Position numbers and translations under genes: made by a program. The notes below the pieces were generated by a model that worked only from the letters and a program-made list of their open reading frames with translations, ran no database searches and was not told where the DNA came from. From contig NZ_FWYB01000020.1 in the NCBI RefSeq assembly GCF_900176505.1, forward strand, positions 19,801 through 83,800: 64,000 bases of DNA, in the 5' to 3' direction. This document shows positions 51,001-58,885 of this stretch, piece after piece. This DNA is from Pedobacter nyackensis. GTDB lineage: Bacteria; Bacteroidota; Bacteroidia; Sphingobacteriales; Sphingobacteriaceae. The first letter of the stretch is position 1; every line of letters begins with the position of its first letter.

Positions 51001-51436
51001 AAATTTTGATATCTCTACCTTTTTTCAAGGATCTGCCATCAGTTCTTTCTGGATAGATCCGGTAAAAGTGGAGCCTTTTGTGGGAGGAAAACAGATTATG
51101 AAGGCATTTTCGGATAATCATTTCTCTCCGGAAAATCCTGACTCATATGCCTTATGGCCAAGATTAAGTACTGAAACGCAAGCAAATAATACCCAGCCAA
51201 GCACGTGGTGGATAAACAATGGTAGCTTTCTTCGTCTGAAGCAAGCGGAAGTTGGTTACTCACTTCCTTCGAAAACTGCGCGGAGACTCAAAATGCAGAA
51301 TATGCGCTTCTATCTAAGTGGTACAAACCTGCTTTTGCTTAGCCATTTTAAATTATGGGATATAGAAATGGGAGGGAACGGACTAGGCTACCCATTGCAA
51401 AAAGTGTTCAACCTGGGCTTAAATGTGACATTTTAA
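48011..51436 (+). CDS. SusC-like TonB-dependent outer membrane receptor with N-terminal STN domain
   Basis: A 1141-residue SusC/RagA-family receptor. A 23-residue N-terminal extension precedes the signal peptide MKLTLFIVIVIGCMQVNASG. Then come the STN signalling domain (about residues 48-118; APLESVFQEVKKQSGYLFWY), a CarboxypepD_reg-like domain (131-203), the plug (IRGVTSFGTGKVNPLILIDG, TSTALYGARGANGVIYVTTK) and the barrel ending LGLNVTF. It imports oligosaccharides with SusD. The STN domain links it to the FecR protein upstream. Longer than SusC because of the STN and regulatory domains. Confidence 0.95.
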   Translation: MDFYSLCGAPYGKTRGLIKLFLVMKLTLFIVIVIGCMQVNASGYAQKITLSVKNAPLESVFQEVKKQSGYLFWYENSLLSNTRKVDLDLNEVTLKQALDECFKDQPLSYQIVGNTIVIKSRGLVINRNLEREIRGVVTDSVGPIPGVSIKLKNKTTVGTTTDTYGRFSLKIPDDNAVLIFSMVGYDTQEVPVKNLSVLNVVLKATRNTLDDVVVVAFGTQKKTDMVGSITSIKPSDLKVPSSNLTTALAGRAAGVIAYQRSGEPGQDNADFFIRGVTSFGTGKVNPLILIDGVELGVTELARLRPDDIESFSIMKDATSTALYGARGANGVIYVTTKQGKEGKATISFRAETSMSQATSNVELADPVTFMKLYNEAQYARHPFETPFYPQEKIDATAEGVSPIIYPAVDWRRALFKDRAFNHRYNLNVSGGGKVARYYVAGSLAQDNGVIKMDKINNFNNGIDLKSYTLRANVNIDLTNTTELIVRLNGNFDDYTGPIDGGGDLYNKVIRSNPVNFLPYYPKDAAHRSVQHIMFGGLSDKAFINPYADMVKGYKDYNRSLMLAQLELKQKLSFLTEGLTFRTMMNTNRISRYDIARSYNPFFYQLREYDKRTLDYNVELFNESTGREFLDFTLLGDLREQSTVFYMESALNYNRTFSNKHSLSGLLVYIMRSGTNARAGSLQLSLPSRNLGLSGRTTYGYDNRYFAEFNFGYNGSERFHESKRFGFFPSVGLAWTISNEKFWAPLKGKLNNFRLRATYGLVGNDAIGLDADRFFYLSNVDMNNEYRRFIFGREGSTIKNGINVDRYSNADITWETAYKTNLALELGLFNKVNIQADFFSEKRSSILMKRASIPSTMGLTADLSANVGEATAKGMDISVDYSHNFSNGMWLQSRGNFTYSTNKRTIYEEPTYQKEWWKSMVGYPINQQWGYIAERLFVDDNEVNNSPAQNFGSANVAGDIKYKDVNGDGQITELDMVPIGLPTVPEIVYGLGFSFGFKNFDISTFFQGSAISSFWIDPVKVEPFVGGKQIMKAFSDNHFSPENPDSYALWPRLSTETQANNTQPSTWWINNGSFLRLKQAEVGYSLPSKTARRLKMQNMRFYLSGTNLLLLSHFKLWDIEMGGNGLGYPLQKVFNLGLNVTF

Positions 51437-51449
51437 TAATAATTGAAAG

Positions 51450-53390
51450 ATGAAATTTACCAGAATAATAGTTCTCGTTACTGCTTTCGCATTGCTGGGA
51501 TCCTGTAAAAAATATATAGATGTGGTACCAGACAATGTCGCCACCTTGGATTATGCATTTAGAATGCGCTCAACAGCAGAAAGATATTTGTTTACCTGCT
51601 ATTCCTTTCTTCCGAAAATGGGAAATATGTACCATAGCCCGGGAATGTTTGGTGGGGACGATTTGTGGGTGTCTTCAGACAAGGTTGACTATTGGGCCAA
51701 CTGGACAATTGCTATTGGTCTGCAAAACATAAATACGCCGATATTGGATTTCTGGCGAGGTACACAGGATAAGGATGGAAATGGGAATCTCGTAAACAAG
51801 CCAAGTGCAATAACCCAGTCGTTATGGACTGGGATCAGTCAATGCAATATATTTCTTGAGCACATCAGCAAAGTGCCAGACATGGAGGAATATGAGCGTG
51901 ACCAGTGGATAGCTGAAGTCAAATTTCTAAAGGCTTACTATCATTTTTTTCTTTTGAGAATGTACGGCCCTATTCCGATCCAGGATAAGAATATACCAGT
52001 ATCAGCTTCCGTAGATCAGGTAAGGATCTCGAGAAAACCTGCCGACGAAGTATTTAATTATATTATTACACAGTTGGATGAAGCAGCTCCTAATCTTCTT
52101 TTACAAGTTAGGGATGAAAGCTCTGAACTGGGCAGAATAACAAGACCTATAGCACTAGGTTTAAAGGCTAAAATATTGGTGTATATGGCCAGTCCTTTAT
52201 TTAATGGAAATCCTGACTATTCTAGTTACAGCAATAAGGATGGCACAAAGCTGTTTAGCAGCAGTGCTGACAAAGAGAAATGGCATAGGGCCGCAAATGC
52301 CTGTAAAGAAGCCATTGATATATGTCATTCATTGGGCTATAAAATGTATGAATTTCAGGGGAATAACCAAACTCAAAGTATTTCGCAGGATACCAGGTTG
52401 GCGATGAACGCCCGTGTAATAACGGACAGATGGAACTCAGAAATTATATGGGCTCATACAGCTGCGTCTACCACCGATTTGCAAGCATGGGCTACCCCCA
52501 GGGGATTTGATGCTGCACAGGCAGTTTATACAGGTTCTACTGGTTCTATAGGTGTGCCCTTAAAGATTGCTGCACTTTACTATACTAAGAATGGGGTGCC
52601 GATTGAAGAAGACATACAATGGGATTATTCAGGGCGTTTTAATTTAAGAAAAAGTACTGCGGCTGAAAAATATCAGATTAAGGAGGGGTATACCACAGCG
52701 GAGTTTAATTTTAATAGAGAGTCCAGGTTTTATGGTTCTCTGGGTTTTGATGGGGGTAAGTGGTATGGCCTGGGTAAATTTGATGATAATGCATCATATT
52801 GGCTGGAAACTAAAAAAGGTCAATTCGGTGGTAAAATAGGCACAAGCTGGCATTCTGTAACCGGTTATTATGCTAAAAAATATGTCAACTATACCAATTC
52901 CATAACAAGTCCCACAACATACACCACAACTAACTGGCCATGGGTAATGTTAAGGTTATCCGATTTATACTTGCTTTATGCAGAGGCCTTGAATGAAATC
53001 GAAGGGCCAGGCTCAGAAGTCTACCATTACCTGGATCTGATCAGGGCAAAAGCAGGCTTAAAGGGAGTGCAGGAATCCTGGACAAACTACTCGAAAACTC
53101 CTGGGAAAATTTCAAACCCACAGGGAATGCGGGAAATTATCCATAGGGAGCGATCTATCGAACTGGCTTTTGAGGGAGCGCGCTTCTGGGACCTTCGCAG
53201 GTGGAAGGAAGCTCCTGATGTATTAAACAGACCAATAACAGGCTGGGATGTTGATCAGGAGACGGCTGCTGCTTATTACCGCGAAAAGGTACTCTATAAT
53301 CAGATATTCAACTTTAAAGATTATTTCTGGCCCGTAAGTGAAAGAGACCTGATTGTAAACAAGAACCTGGTGCAAAGCCCGGGATGGTAA
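51450..53390 (+). CDS. RagB/SusD family nutrient-binding lipoprotein
   Basis: A 646-residue outer membrane lipoprotein. The lipobox is LLGSC with C19. The mature protein has the SusD tetratricopeptide-like helices (WIAEVKFLKAYYHFFLLRMY) and the C-terminal IHRERSIELAFEGARFWDLR block found in all SusD proteins. It caps the SusC channel and binds glycan at the cell surface. The gene follows susC by 13 bases. Confidence 0.95.
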   Translation: MKFTRIIVLVTAFALLGSCKKYIDVVPDNVATLDYAFRMRSTAERYLFTCYSFLPKMGNMYHSPGMFGGDDLWVSSDKVDYWANWTIAIGLQNINTPILDFWRGTQDKDGNGNLVNKPSAITQSLWTGISQCNIFLEHISKVPDMEEYERDQWIAEVKFLKAYYHFFLLRMYGPIPIQDKNIPVSASVDQVRISRKPADEVFNYIITQLDEAAPNLLLQVRDESSELGRITRPIALGLKAKILVYMASPLFNGNPDYSSYSNKDGTKLFSSSADKEKWHRAANACKEAIDICHSLGYKMYEFQGNNQTQSISQDTRLAMNARVITDRWNSEIIWAHTAASTTDLQAWATPRGFDAAQAVYTGSTGSIGVPLKIAALYYTKNGVPIEEDIQWDYSGRFNLRKSTAAEKYQIKEGYTTAEFNFNRESRFYGSLGFDGGKWYGLGKFDDNASYWLETKKGQFGGKIGTSWHSVTGYYAKKYVNYTNSITSPTTYTTTNWPWVMLRLSDLYLLYAEALNEIEGPGSEVYHYLDLIRAKAGLKGVQESWTNYSKTPGKISNPQGMREIIHRERSIELAFEGARFWDLRRWKEAPDVLNRPITGWDVDQETAAAYYREKVLYNQIFNFKDYFWPVSERDLIVNKNLVQSPGW

Positions 53391-53409
53391 AAACTTAAAT
53401 AATTTAATT

Positions 53410-54588
53410 ATGAAAATATTATTCCCAGTTATCCTTATAGGTTTCCTGTTAATTTATGGATGTAAGGAGAAAGAAATAGAGCCTCTGGTTAAAAATAACA
53501 ATAAGCCAGGGATGATTACCAATGTTAAAGTAACCAACGGAAATGGAGAAGCAAAAATAACCTATACTTTACCTGATGACCTGGATATGTTATATGTTGA
53601 AGCTGTTTTTTCAATAAATGGTGGGGAGAAACGTACTGTAAAGTCAAGTATTTATTCCAACAATCTGTTATTGGAAGGGTTTGCGGATACTGATGAACAT
53701 GAGGTGACCCTATATGCAGTTAATCGTTCTGAAAACAGATCTGAACCAGTAGCGATAAAAGTAAAGCCTTTGATTGCGCCTATTCATACGGTTTTTGCAA
53801 CACTTAAAGTTGCAGAGACTTTTGGAGGCGTAAGCATGCAGATTATAAATGAATTGCAAAAGGAATATGTGGTAAATACGCTATTCAAAAATGACGATGG
53901 CGAATGGGTTGCATACGACAGGCTCTATACCAACGCAAAAGAGAAGGAGCATGCTGTAAGAGGTTTACCTGCCAAACCTACAGAGTTTGCTTTTTTTCTG
54001 GTTGATAAATGGAAAAATCATTCAGATACATTAAAGACAAATCTCACTCCGCTTTTTGAAGCGCTTTTGGACAAAAACTTATGGAAGCATTATCCTTTGC
54101 CTTCAGATACTTATACCCCGGAATTTGCGTCCTGGGAAATCAGTAACCTGTGGAAAGGTGGAACTGCCAGCATTTTTTATCAAAAACCAGGTGCGAATGT
54201 TTTATTGCCTAACTGGTTTACTATTGATTTGGGTAAACGATACAAGTTTAGCCGGATTAAAGTAAACCAGCTCTCTCACGCAAATGCCTGGATGTTTGCC
54301 AGCGGTGCGCCAAAAACATTTGAAATTTATGGAAGTAATGGCCCTGGGCCAGATGGTAGTTGGGCCAGCTGGACACTGCTTTCTGGTTTTCAATCAGTAA
54401 AGCCTTCAGGAGGAGCCTTAGGTGCACTTAGCAACGAAGATATTGCAGTTGCTAAAGAGGGGGAAAATTTTATTTTTCCATTAGGGACATTGCCTTACAG
54501 ATATATACGCTTCAAAACCCTTACAACCTGGGCTGGTGTTACCAATGTAATGATTTCTGAACTGACACTTTGGGGACAGGAGCAATAA
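53410..54588 (+). CDS. surface lipoprotein with DUF4959/DUF5000-like domains
   Basis: A 392-residue lipoprotein with lipobox IYGC (C18). The N-terminal part resembles DUF4959 (PGMITNVKVTNGNGEAKITY), followed by a DUF5126-like middle and a C-terminal discoidin-like/DUF5000 domain (LPNWFTIDLGKRYKFSRIKV). It is often placed after susD as an extra glycan-binding surface protein. The starting gap to susD is 19 bases. Confidence 0.85.
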   Translation: MKILFPVILIGFLLIYGCKEKEIEPLVKNNNKPGMITNVKVTNGNGEAKITYTLPDDLDMLYVEAVFSINGGEKRTVKSSIYSNNLLLEGFADTDEHEVTLYAVNRSENRSEPVAIKVKPLIAPIHTVFATLKVAETFGGVSMQIINELQKEYVVNTLFKNDDGEWVAYDRLYTNAKEKEHAVRGLPAKPTEFAFFLVDKWKNHSDTLKTNLTPLFEALLDKNLWKHYPLPSDTYTPEFASWEISNLWKGGTASIFYQKPGANVLLPNWFTIDLGKRYKFSRIKVNQLSHANAWMFASGAPKTFEIYGSNGPGPDGSWASWTLLSGFQSVKPSGGALGALSNEDIAVAKEGENFIFPLGTLPYRYIRFKTLTTWAGVTNVMISELTLWGQEQ

Positions 54589-54615
54589 TTATAATGGATA
54601 TTAATATTTAATAAA

Positions 54616-55314
54616 ATGAACGTAAAAATTATAAAGATTTCACTATTGTGTCTAGCTATTTTATCTGGTATCTATTTGTCTGCATGCAAAAAAATGGATG
54701 ATAGTTACAAGCAATTTGTTGAAAAAGGAGAATCCATTTATATCGCTAAAGCAGATTCTATAAAAATCTATGGAGGACGTAACCGGGTTGAAGTAACCTG
54801 GCTATTGCTTTCTGATCCTAAAGTAATCAGGTATAAGTTGTATTGGAATAACCGTAAAGATTCACTGGAAAAACCCGTAACGAAAACAGGAGAGGTAGAT
54901 ACAGTAAAAGCTATGTTAACTAACATAGCAGAAGGGACCTATTTCTTCGATATCTATTTATATGATAAATTAGGTAATTCATCTATAAAATCTACCAAAT
55001 CGGGAAAGGTTTATGGAGAACGCTTCCAATCCTCGCTGTTAACCAGGGCGTACCGATCGATAACACGCTCAGGAACCGATGTTAATGTGGAATGGATGTT
55101 TGCAGATTCGGCTGTAAAACAACTTGATCTTCAGTATACAAACACTACAGGTGAACTAAAGCGCGTAACAGTTACCGATAAAAAACAATCTGTTACCCGT
55201 TTAGTTGGTATGCCAGTGAATGGATCATTTAGATACAGAACTGTATTTGAGCCTGAAGCTAAAGCGTTGGATCTTTTTTATACAGATTATATTACCGTAC
55301 AACTTACTTTGTAA
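54616..55314 (+). CDS. DUF4998 domain-containing lipoprotein
   Basis: A 232-residue lipoprotein with lipobox LSAC (C24). The fibronectin-like DUF4998 pattern is visible: KADSIKIYGGRNRVEVTWLL and VIRYKLYWNNRKDSLEK. DUF4998 proteins accompany SusCD loci in Bacteroidetes and are thought to bind glycan at the surface. The gene lies 27 bases after the DUF5000-type gene. Confidence 0.85.
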   Translation: MNVKIIKISLLCLAILSGIYLSACKKMDDSYKQFVEKGESIYIAKADSIKIYGGRNRVEVTWLLLSDPKVIRYKLYWNNRKDSLEKPVTKTGEVDTVKAMLTNIAEGTYFFDIYLYDKLGNSSIKSTKSGKVYGERFQSSLLTRAYRSITRSGTDVNVEWMFADSAVKQLDLQYTNTTGELKRVTVTDKKQSVTRLVGMPVNGSFRYRTVFEPEAKALDLFYTDYITVQLTL

Positions 55315-55333
55315 ATTTTTATATTAATATTGA

Positions 55334-56797
55334 ATGTCTAAAGCTTTTATCAGTATTTTAATCTGCAGTTGTTTTTTATTCTCCAAGTTAATTGCTTCAA
55401 GCTGTAAAAAACATAATCAGTTTGATAAGCTTGTTGATGACGTTGCTAAGCGGAAAAGAAACGCACTAAAAGGACCATCGATTCAATTTTCTCCCGGATT
55501 TGCTTACTACCTGAACAGAAGTAAGGAGAGTCTGGTAGAAGAAATTGAACTGGCAGGATATAAAACCGTGCACTACTTTATAACGAATGAGAACGTTGTA
55601 GATAAGGAACTGGTAAAAGCTTTTCAAAAAAGGAATATTGCGGTATGGGCAATGGTACTGGGAAACGGAACTTATTCAACTGATTTTTTTCCAAAGGGCT
55701 GGGAAAAGTGGAAAGTAAAGTTTATTGCCCCCTATACATTTGAAGGTTTTACTTTTTTGTCTCCTTTTAGCAAAGAATATCTGGGCTGGAAGAAACAGGC
55801 TTTAGGGCAACTCTTAAAAGGAAATCTTTTCGATGGGATAGAGTTTGCTGAGGCTTATTTACCAGGCTCCTGGGAAGAAAAAGCTAAAGCTTCGCACGGC
55901 GACGTAAGTGAAAACGCAGTAGCTGCATTTCAGCAAAAATATCACCGTCGCATACCGGATTTTTTTAATAAACAATCTCCCGACTACTTTAAAACAGATA
56001 CTACACTTTATAACTTATGGGTAAATTTTAGGGTTGATGGGGTAAATAGTTTTTTGAATGAATTGGTGAATGGTAAAGGAGGGGTAAGAGAATCCTTCCC
56101 GGATATTTTTGTGGCTACCTGGAGTTTGGGGATTGATGCAGGACCAAAATCTGTTGATATGCTGAGGGAGCACAATGGTTTGGATGTACCTAAAATGATC
56201 CAATTGGTAAGACCTGATATTCATTTTATTCAAACACATTATCCGGATTGGATAAAATCTGAAGTTGATCTTTCTTATGATTATTTTAAAGCCTATGGCC
56301 CCTTTTTTAGAGAAATTAGGGATGCAAATAAGACGATACCTATAGGCTTGCAGGCTGATATTGGCTCTGTGAAATCCATGATTAAATCGGGCGGCTGGTT
56401 TAAACGGTTTTTAGCTGAAACACTAAATTATGGCTATAGTGCAACAACGGCATATGAGTATAATTTAGGAGGCTATATCTATAAAGATAAGCCACTGGCA
56501 TTAATTGTAAAAAAACAGAATAAAAACGATTTGATGATTTCTTTTAACAAAAGAATCGATGCAATTAGTGCCGGTAATGTAACTAATTATAGATTCATCC
56601 AGCATGGAAAAGTGCTCATGATAGGGATAAAGAAAATCATTACTGATGGGAATAGAATAAAAATTATAACAGACAGACTTCCAGCTGGAAATTTTGAACT
56701 GGAACTGAAAGGGATAGAAGATACACCACGGCTTTGGTACTATAAAGGATATCCCGCGAACCGAATGGATGGGCAGAAGATGATGATTGAAGGATAA
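55334..56797 (+). CDS. secreted protein of unknown function in the SusCD operon (TIM-barrel-like)
   Basis: I do not recognise a family. It is 487 residues with a signal peptide or an atypical lipobox ending LIASSC (C24). The body alternates strands and helices like a TIM barrel: GYKTVHYFITNENVVDKELV, AVWAMVLGNGTYSTDFFPKG, FDGIEFAEAYLPGSWEEKAK, IFVATWSLGIDAGPKSVDML. E-rich loops such as DGIEFAEAY might carry catalytic acids. As the only enzyme-like gene of the operon it may act on the imported glycan; a glycoside hydrolase role is inference. Confidence 0.7.
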   Translation: MSKAFISILICSCFLFSKLIASSCKKHNQFDKLVDDVAKRKRNALKGPSIQFSPGFAYYLNRSKESLVEEIELAGYKTVHYFITNENVVDKELVKAFQKRNIAVWAMVLGNGTYSTDFFPKGWEKWKVKFIAPYTFEGFTFLSPFSKEYLGWKKQALGQLLKGNLFDGIEFAEAYLPGSWEEKAKASHGDVSENAVAAFQQKYHRRIPDFFNKQSPDYFKTDTTLYNLWVNFRVDGVNSFLNELVNGKGGVRESFPDIFVATWSLGIDAGPKSVDMLREHNGLDVPKMIQLVRPDIHFIQTHYPDWIKSEVDLSYDYFKAYGPFFREIRDANKTIPIGLQADIGSVKSMIKSGGWFKRFLAETLNYGYSATTAYEYNLGGYIYKDKPLALIVKKQNKNDLMISFNKRIDAISAGNVTNYRFIQHGKVLMIGIKKIITDGNRIKIITDRLPAGNFELELKGIEDTPRLWYYKGYPANRMDGQKMMIEG

Positions 56798-56925
56798 ATC
56801 TTTGTTGAAATGTATACCCTTAAAAAGCTTTAGTTATTTTAAAATATTAAGAACTATGACGATGATGTTGATTTTTAATCTAAAAGAATTCTACAATTGT
56901 TACATTTTTTGGGTTTAAAGTCTTA

Positions 56926-56976
56926 TTTTTAAGCAGTTGTTGATTAAAAGTATTGTTTTTAAGAAGTGATTATTAA
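56926..56976 (+). repeat. imperfect direct repeat upstream of the Gfo/Idh/MocA cluster
   Basis: TTTTTAAGCAGTTGTTGATTAA (56926-56947) and TTTTTAAGAAGTGATTATTAA (56956-56976) start exactly 30 bases apart, about three helical turns. They lie in the 252-base region before the Tat-oxidoreductase gene and may be paired regulator sites. Confidence 0.45.
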
Positions 56977-57049
56977 TAAAATTTAAATTACCAATGGATC
57001 CATACCTGACCAGTATTGATTAAAACTAAACACACAAATCTAAAATTAT

Positions 57050-58045
57050 ATGAAATCTTTTAACCGCAGATCCTTTATCAAAACTACAGCTCTGGCAGGA
57101 GCAGGTATCGGATTTTTTAATTCAGCGAAGGCCTTTGATCTTCCTTCAAGTTCTGCTTCTTATAAACGCATCGGAATTATTGGTTTGGATACTTCGCACA
57201 GCGAAGTCTTCACTAAAATTATTAACAATGGTGGCCCTGAAATGGGCGGATACAAAGTTGTTGCTGCTTATCCTCATGGAAGTAAAGATATTCCCCAGGC
57301 ATTAAAAATGAAACCCGGTATTATTGAAGCGGTGAAAGGCATGGGGGTTGAGATTGTAGGTTCTATTGAAGAACTGATCAAAAAGGTGGACGTTGTGTTG
57401 TTGGAGACTATTGATGGCAGACCCCACTATGATCAGGCATTGCCGGTTATGCAGGCAGGAAAAAGGATGTTCATTGATAAACCGATAGCTGCAACACTTG
57501 AAGATGTAAAAAAGCTGTATGCCGCTTCTAAAAAATATAATGCACCTATTTTTAGTTCTTCAGCATTGCGTTATGATGCAAATGTAATGAAGGTAGTTTC
57601 GGGTTCAATCGGAAAAGTGATTGGAGCTGATGTTTATACTCCTGCTGAACTGGAACCTAACCACATGGATCTGGCATGGTATGGTATTCATGGCATAGAA
57701 ATGCTATTTACGGTAATGGGCCCAGGTTGTAAAACTGTGACCAGGATTCATAAAGATGGTACTGACTTTTTAACCGGCGTATGGGAAGATGGACGTATCG
57801 GAAGTGTAAGAGCAATCCGGGAGGGCGCCTCAAACATTGCAGGCACCGCCTTCGGTGAGAAAGGTATAGCTCCGCTGGGACCATTTAGTTCCTATGCACC
57901 GATGATTACAGAAATCATTAGTTTTTTTGAAACCGGTAAACCTCCGGTTTCTGAGGCTGAAACTATGGAAATTTTTACATTTATACGCGCTGCAGATATC
58001 AGTCGCAAACGTAATGGTGCAACCATTTCATTGACAAGTGTATGA
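57050..58045 (+). CDS. Tat-exported Gfo/Idh/MocA family oxidoreductase
   Basis: A 331-residue protein with a twin-arginine signal (NRRSFIKTTALAGAGIGFF, RR at residues 6-7), so it is folded with cofactor before export to the periplasm. The Rossmann start reads GIIGLDTSHSEVF, without the usual GxGxxG. DKPIAATLEDVKKLYAASKK is the EKP-type motif, and the C-terminal domain follows. Related proteins oxidise or reduce sugars, including 3-keto-glycoside chemistry. The EEP gene overlaps its end by four bases. Confidence 0.88.
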   Translation: MKSFNRRSFIKTTALAGAGIGFFNSAKAFDLPSSSASYKRIGIIGLDTSHSEVFTKIINNGGPEMGGYKVVAAYPHGSKDIPQALKMKPGIIEAVKGMGVEIVGSIEELIKKVDVVLLETIDGRPHYDQALPVMQAGKRMFIDKPIAATLEDVKKLYAASKKYNAPIFSSSALRYDANVMKVVSGSIGKVIGADVYTPAELEPNHMDLAWYGIHGIEMLFTVMGPGCKTVTRIHKDGTDFLTGVWEDGRIGSVRAIREGASNIAGTAFGEKGIAPLGPFSSYAPMITEIISFFETGKPPVSEAETMEIFTFIRAADISRKRNGATISLTSV

Positions 58046-58842
58046 GAAATCTGATATGCGCTTACTTAGCGATTTTGACTTTAAATTCTTTTGCTCAAAG
58101 AAAAACGGTTAAAGCGAAGTCTGTTAAAATTATGAGCTATAATATTCGTATTGCCAGTCCGCCTTCTAAAGGTTGGGGCTTTACAGATCTGCAGGCTATC
58201 GCAAACGTAATCAACAGTGAGCAACCTGATTTGGTAGCCTTGCAAGAGGTAGACGTTTATACGGAAAGATCTGGCAAGCAATCTCATCAGGCTAAAGAGC
58301 TCGGGGAAAAAACAGGGATGCATTATCATTTTGCTAAGGCTATAGACCGCAGTGGAGGCGATTATGGTGTTGCCGTTTTGTCGCGTTTCCCAATTTTAAA
58401 AGCCGAAAGCTTTCGTCTACCACTTACAGAAGGCTCAAAGGGCGAGATTCGTGCAGCAGCTTTAATCCACTTGAAAATATTGGATGAGGAGGTTGTTTTC
58501 ATGTCTGCCCACCTGGATCATCTTACGGATGCCGATAGGAGATTGCAGGTTGAAGAACTCATTAAGATCATTAAAACGAAGTCAAAATACCCCTTGATTT
58601 TCGGCGCCGACCTGAACATGAAACGCAACAATCCAGTTATTGGGCTCCTTGAAAAAGAAATGATATTTCTCTGCACAGATTGTAAGCCAACTTTTCCGGC
58701 AGATAAACCTGAGCAAACTATTGATTATTTAATGCTCAACAGAAAGGCATTTAACAAATACAGGATCTCCGATTATAACGTAGGAAATGAAACATATGCT
58801 TCAGATCATTTGCCCTTAATGATAAACATCGTTAAGAAGTAA
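58042..58842 (+). CDS. secreted endonuclease/exonuclease/phosphatase (EEP) family protein
   Basis: A 266-residue secreted EEP-fold hydrolase. A signal peptide (LICAYLAILTLNSFA) precedes the core motifs MSYNIRIA, LVALQEVDVYTER, SAHLDHLTDADRR, FGADLNMKRNN and YASDHLPLMINI, which bind a metal. Family members cleave phosphoesters of nucleic acids, lipids or inositol; the target here is unknown. It overlaps the Tat-oxidoreductase gene by four bases. Confidence 0.9.
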   Translation: MRNLICAYLAILTLNSFAQRKTVKAKSVKIMSYNIRIASPPSKGWGFTDLQAIANVINSEQPDLVALQEVDVYTERSGKQSHQAKELGEKTGMHYHFAKAIDRSGGDYGVAVLSRFPILKAESFRLPLTEGSKGEIRAAALIHLKILDEEVVFMSAHLDHLTDADRRLQVEELIKIIKTKSKYPLIFGADLNMKRNNPVIGLLEKEMIFLCTDCKPTFPADKPEQTIDYLMLNRKAFNKYRISDYNVGNETYASDHLPLMINIVKK

Positions 58843-58885
58843 TCCTCCGGGAATTAGAAATGAACCACACAAACTGAATATAAAA

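Noticed and set aside
45972..56797. Possible insertion of the FecI/FecR/SusCD locus by recent transfer
   Set aside because: No integrase, tRNA or repeat borders and no obvious shift in base use relative to neighbours; such loci are native to this family.
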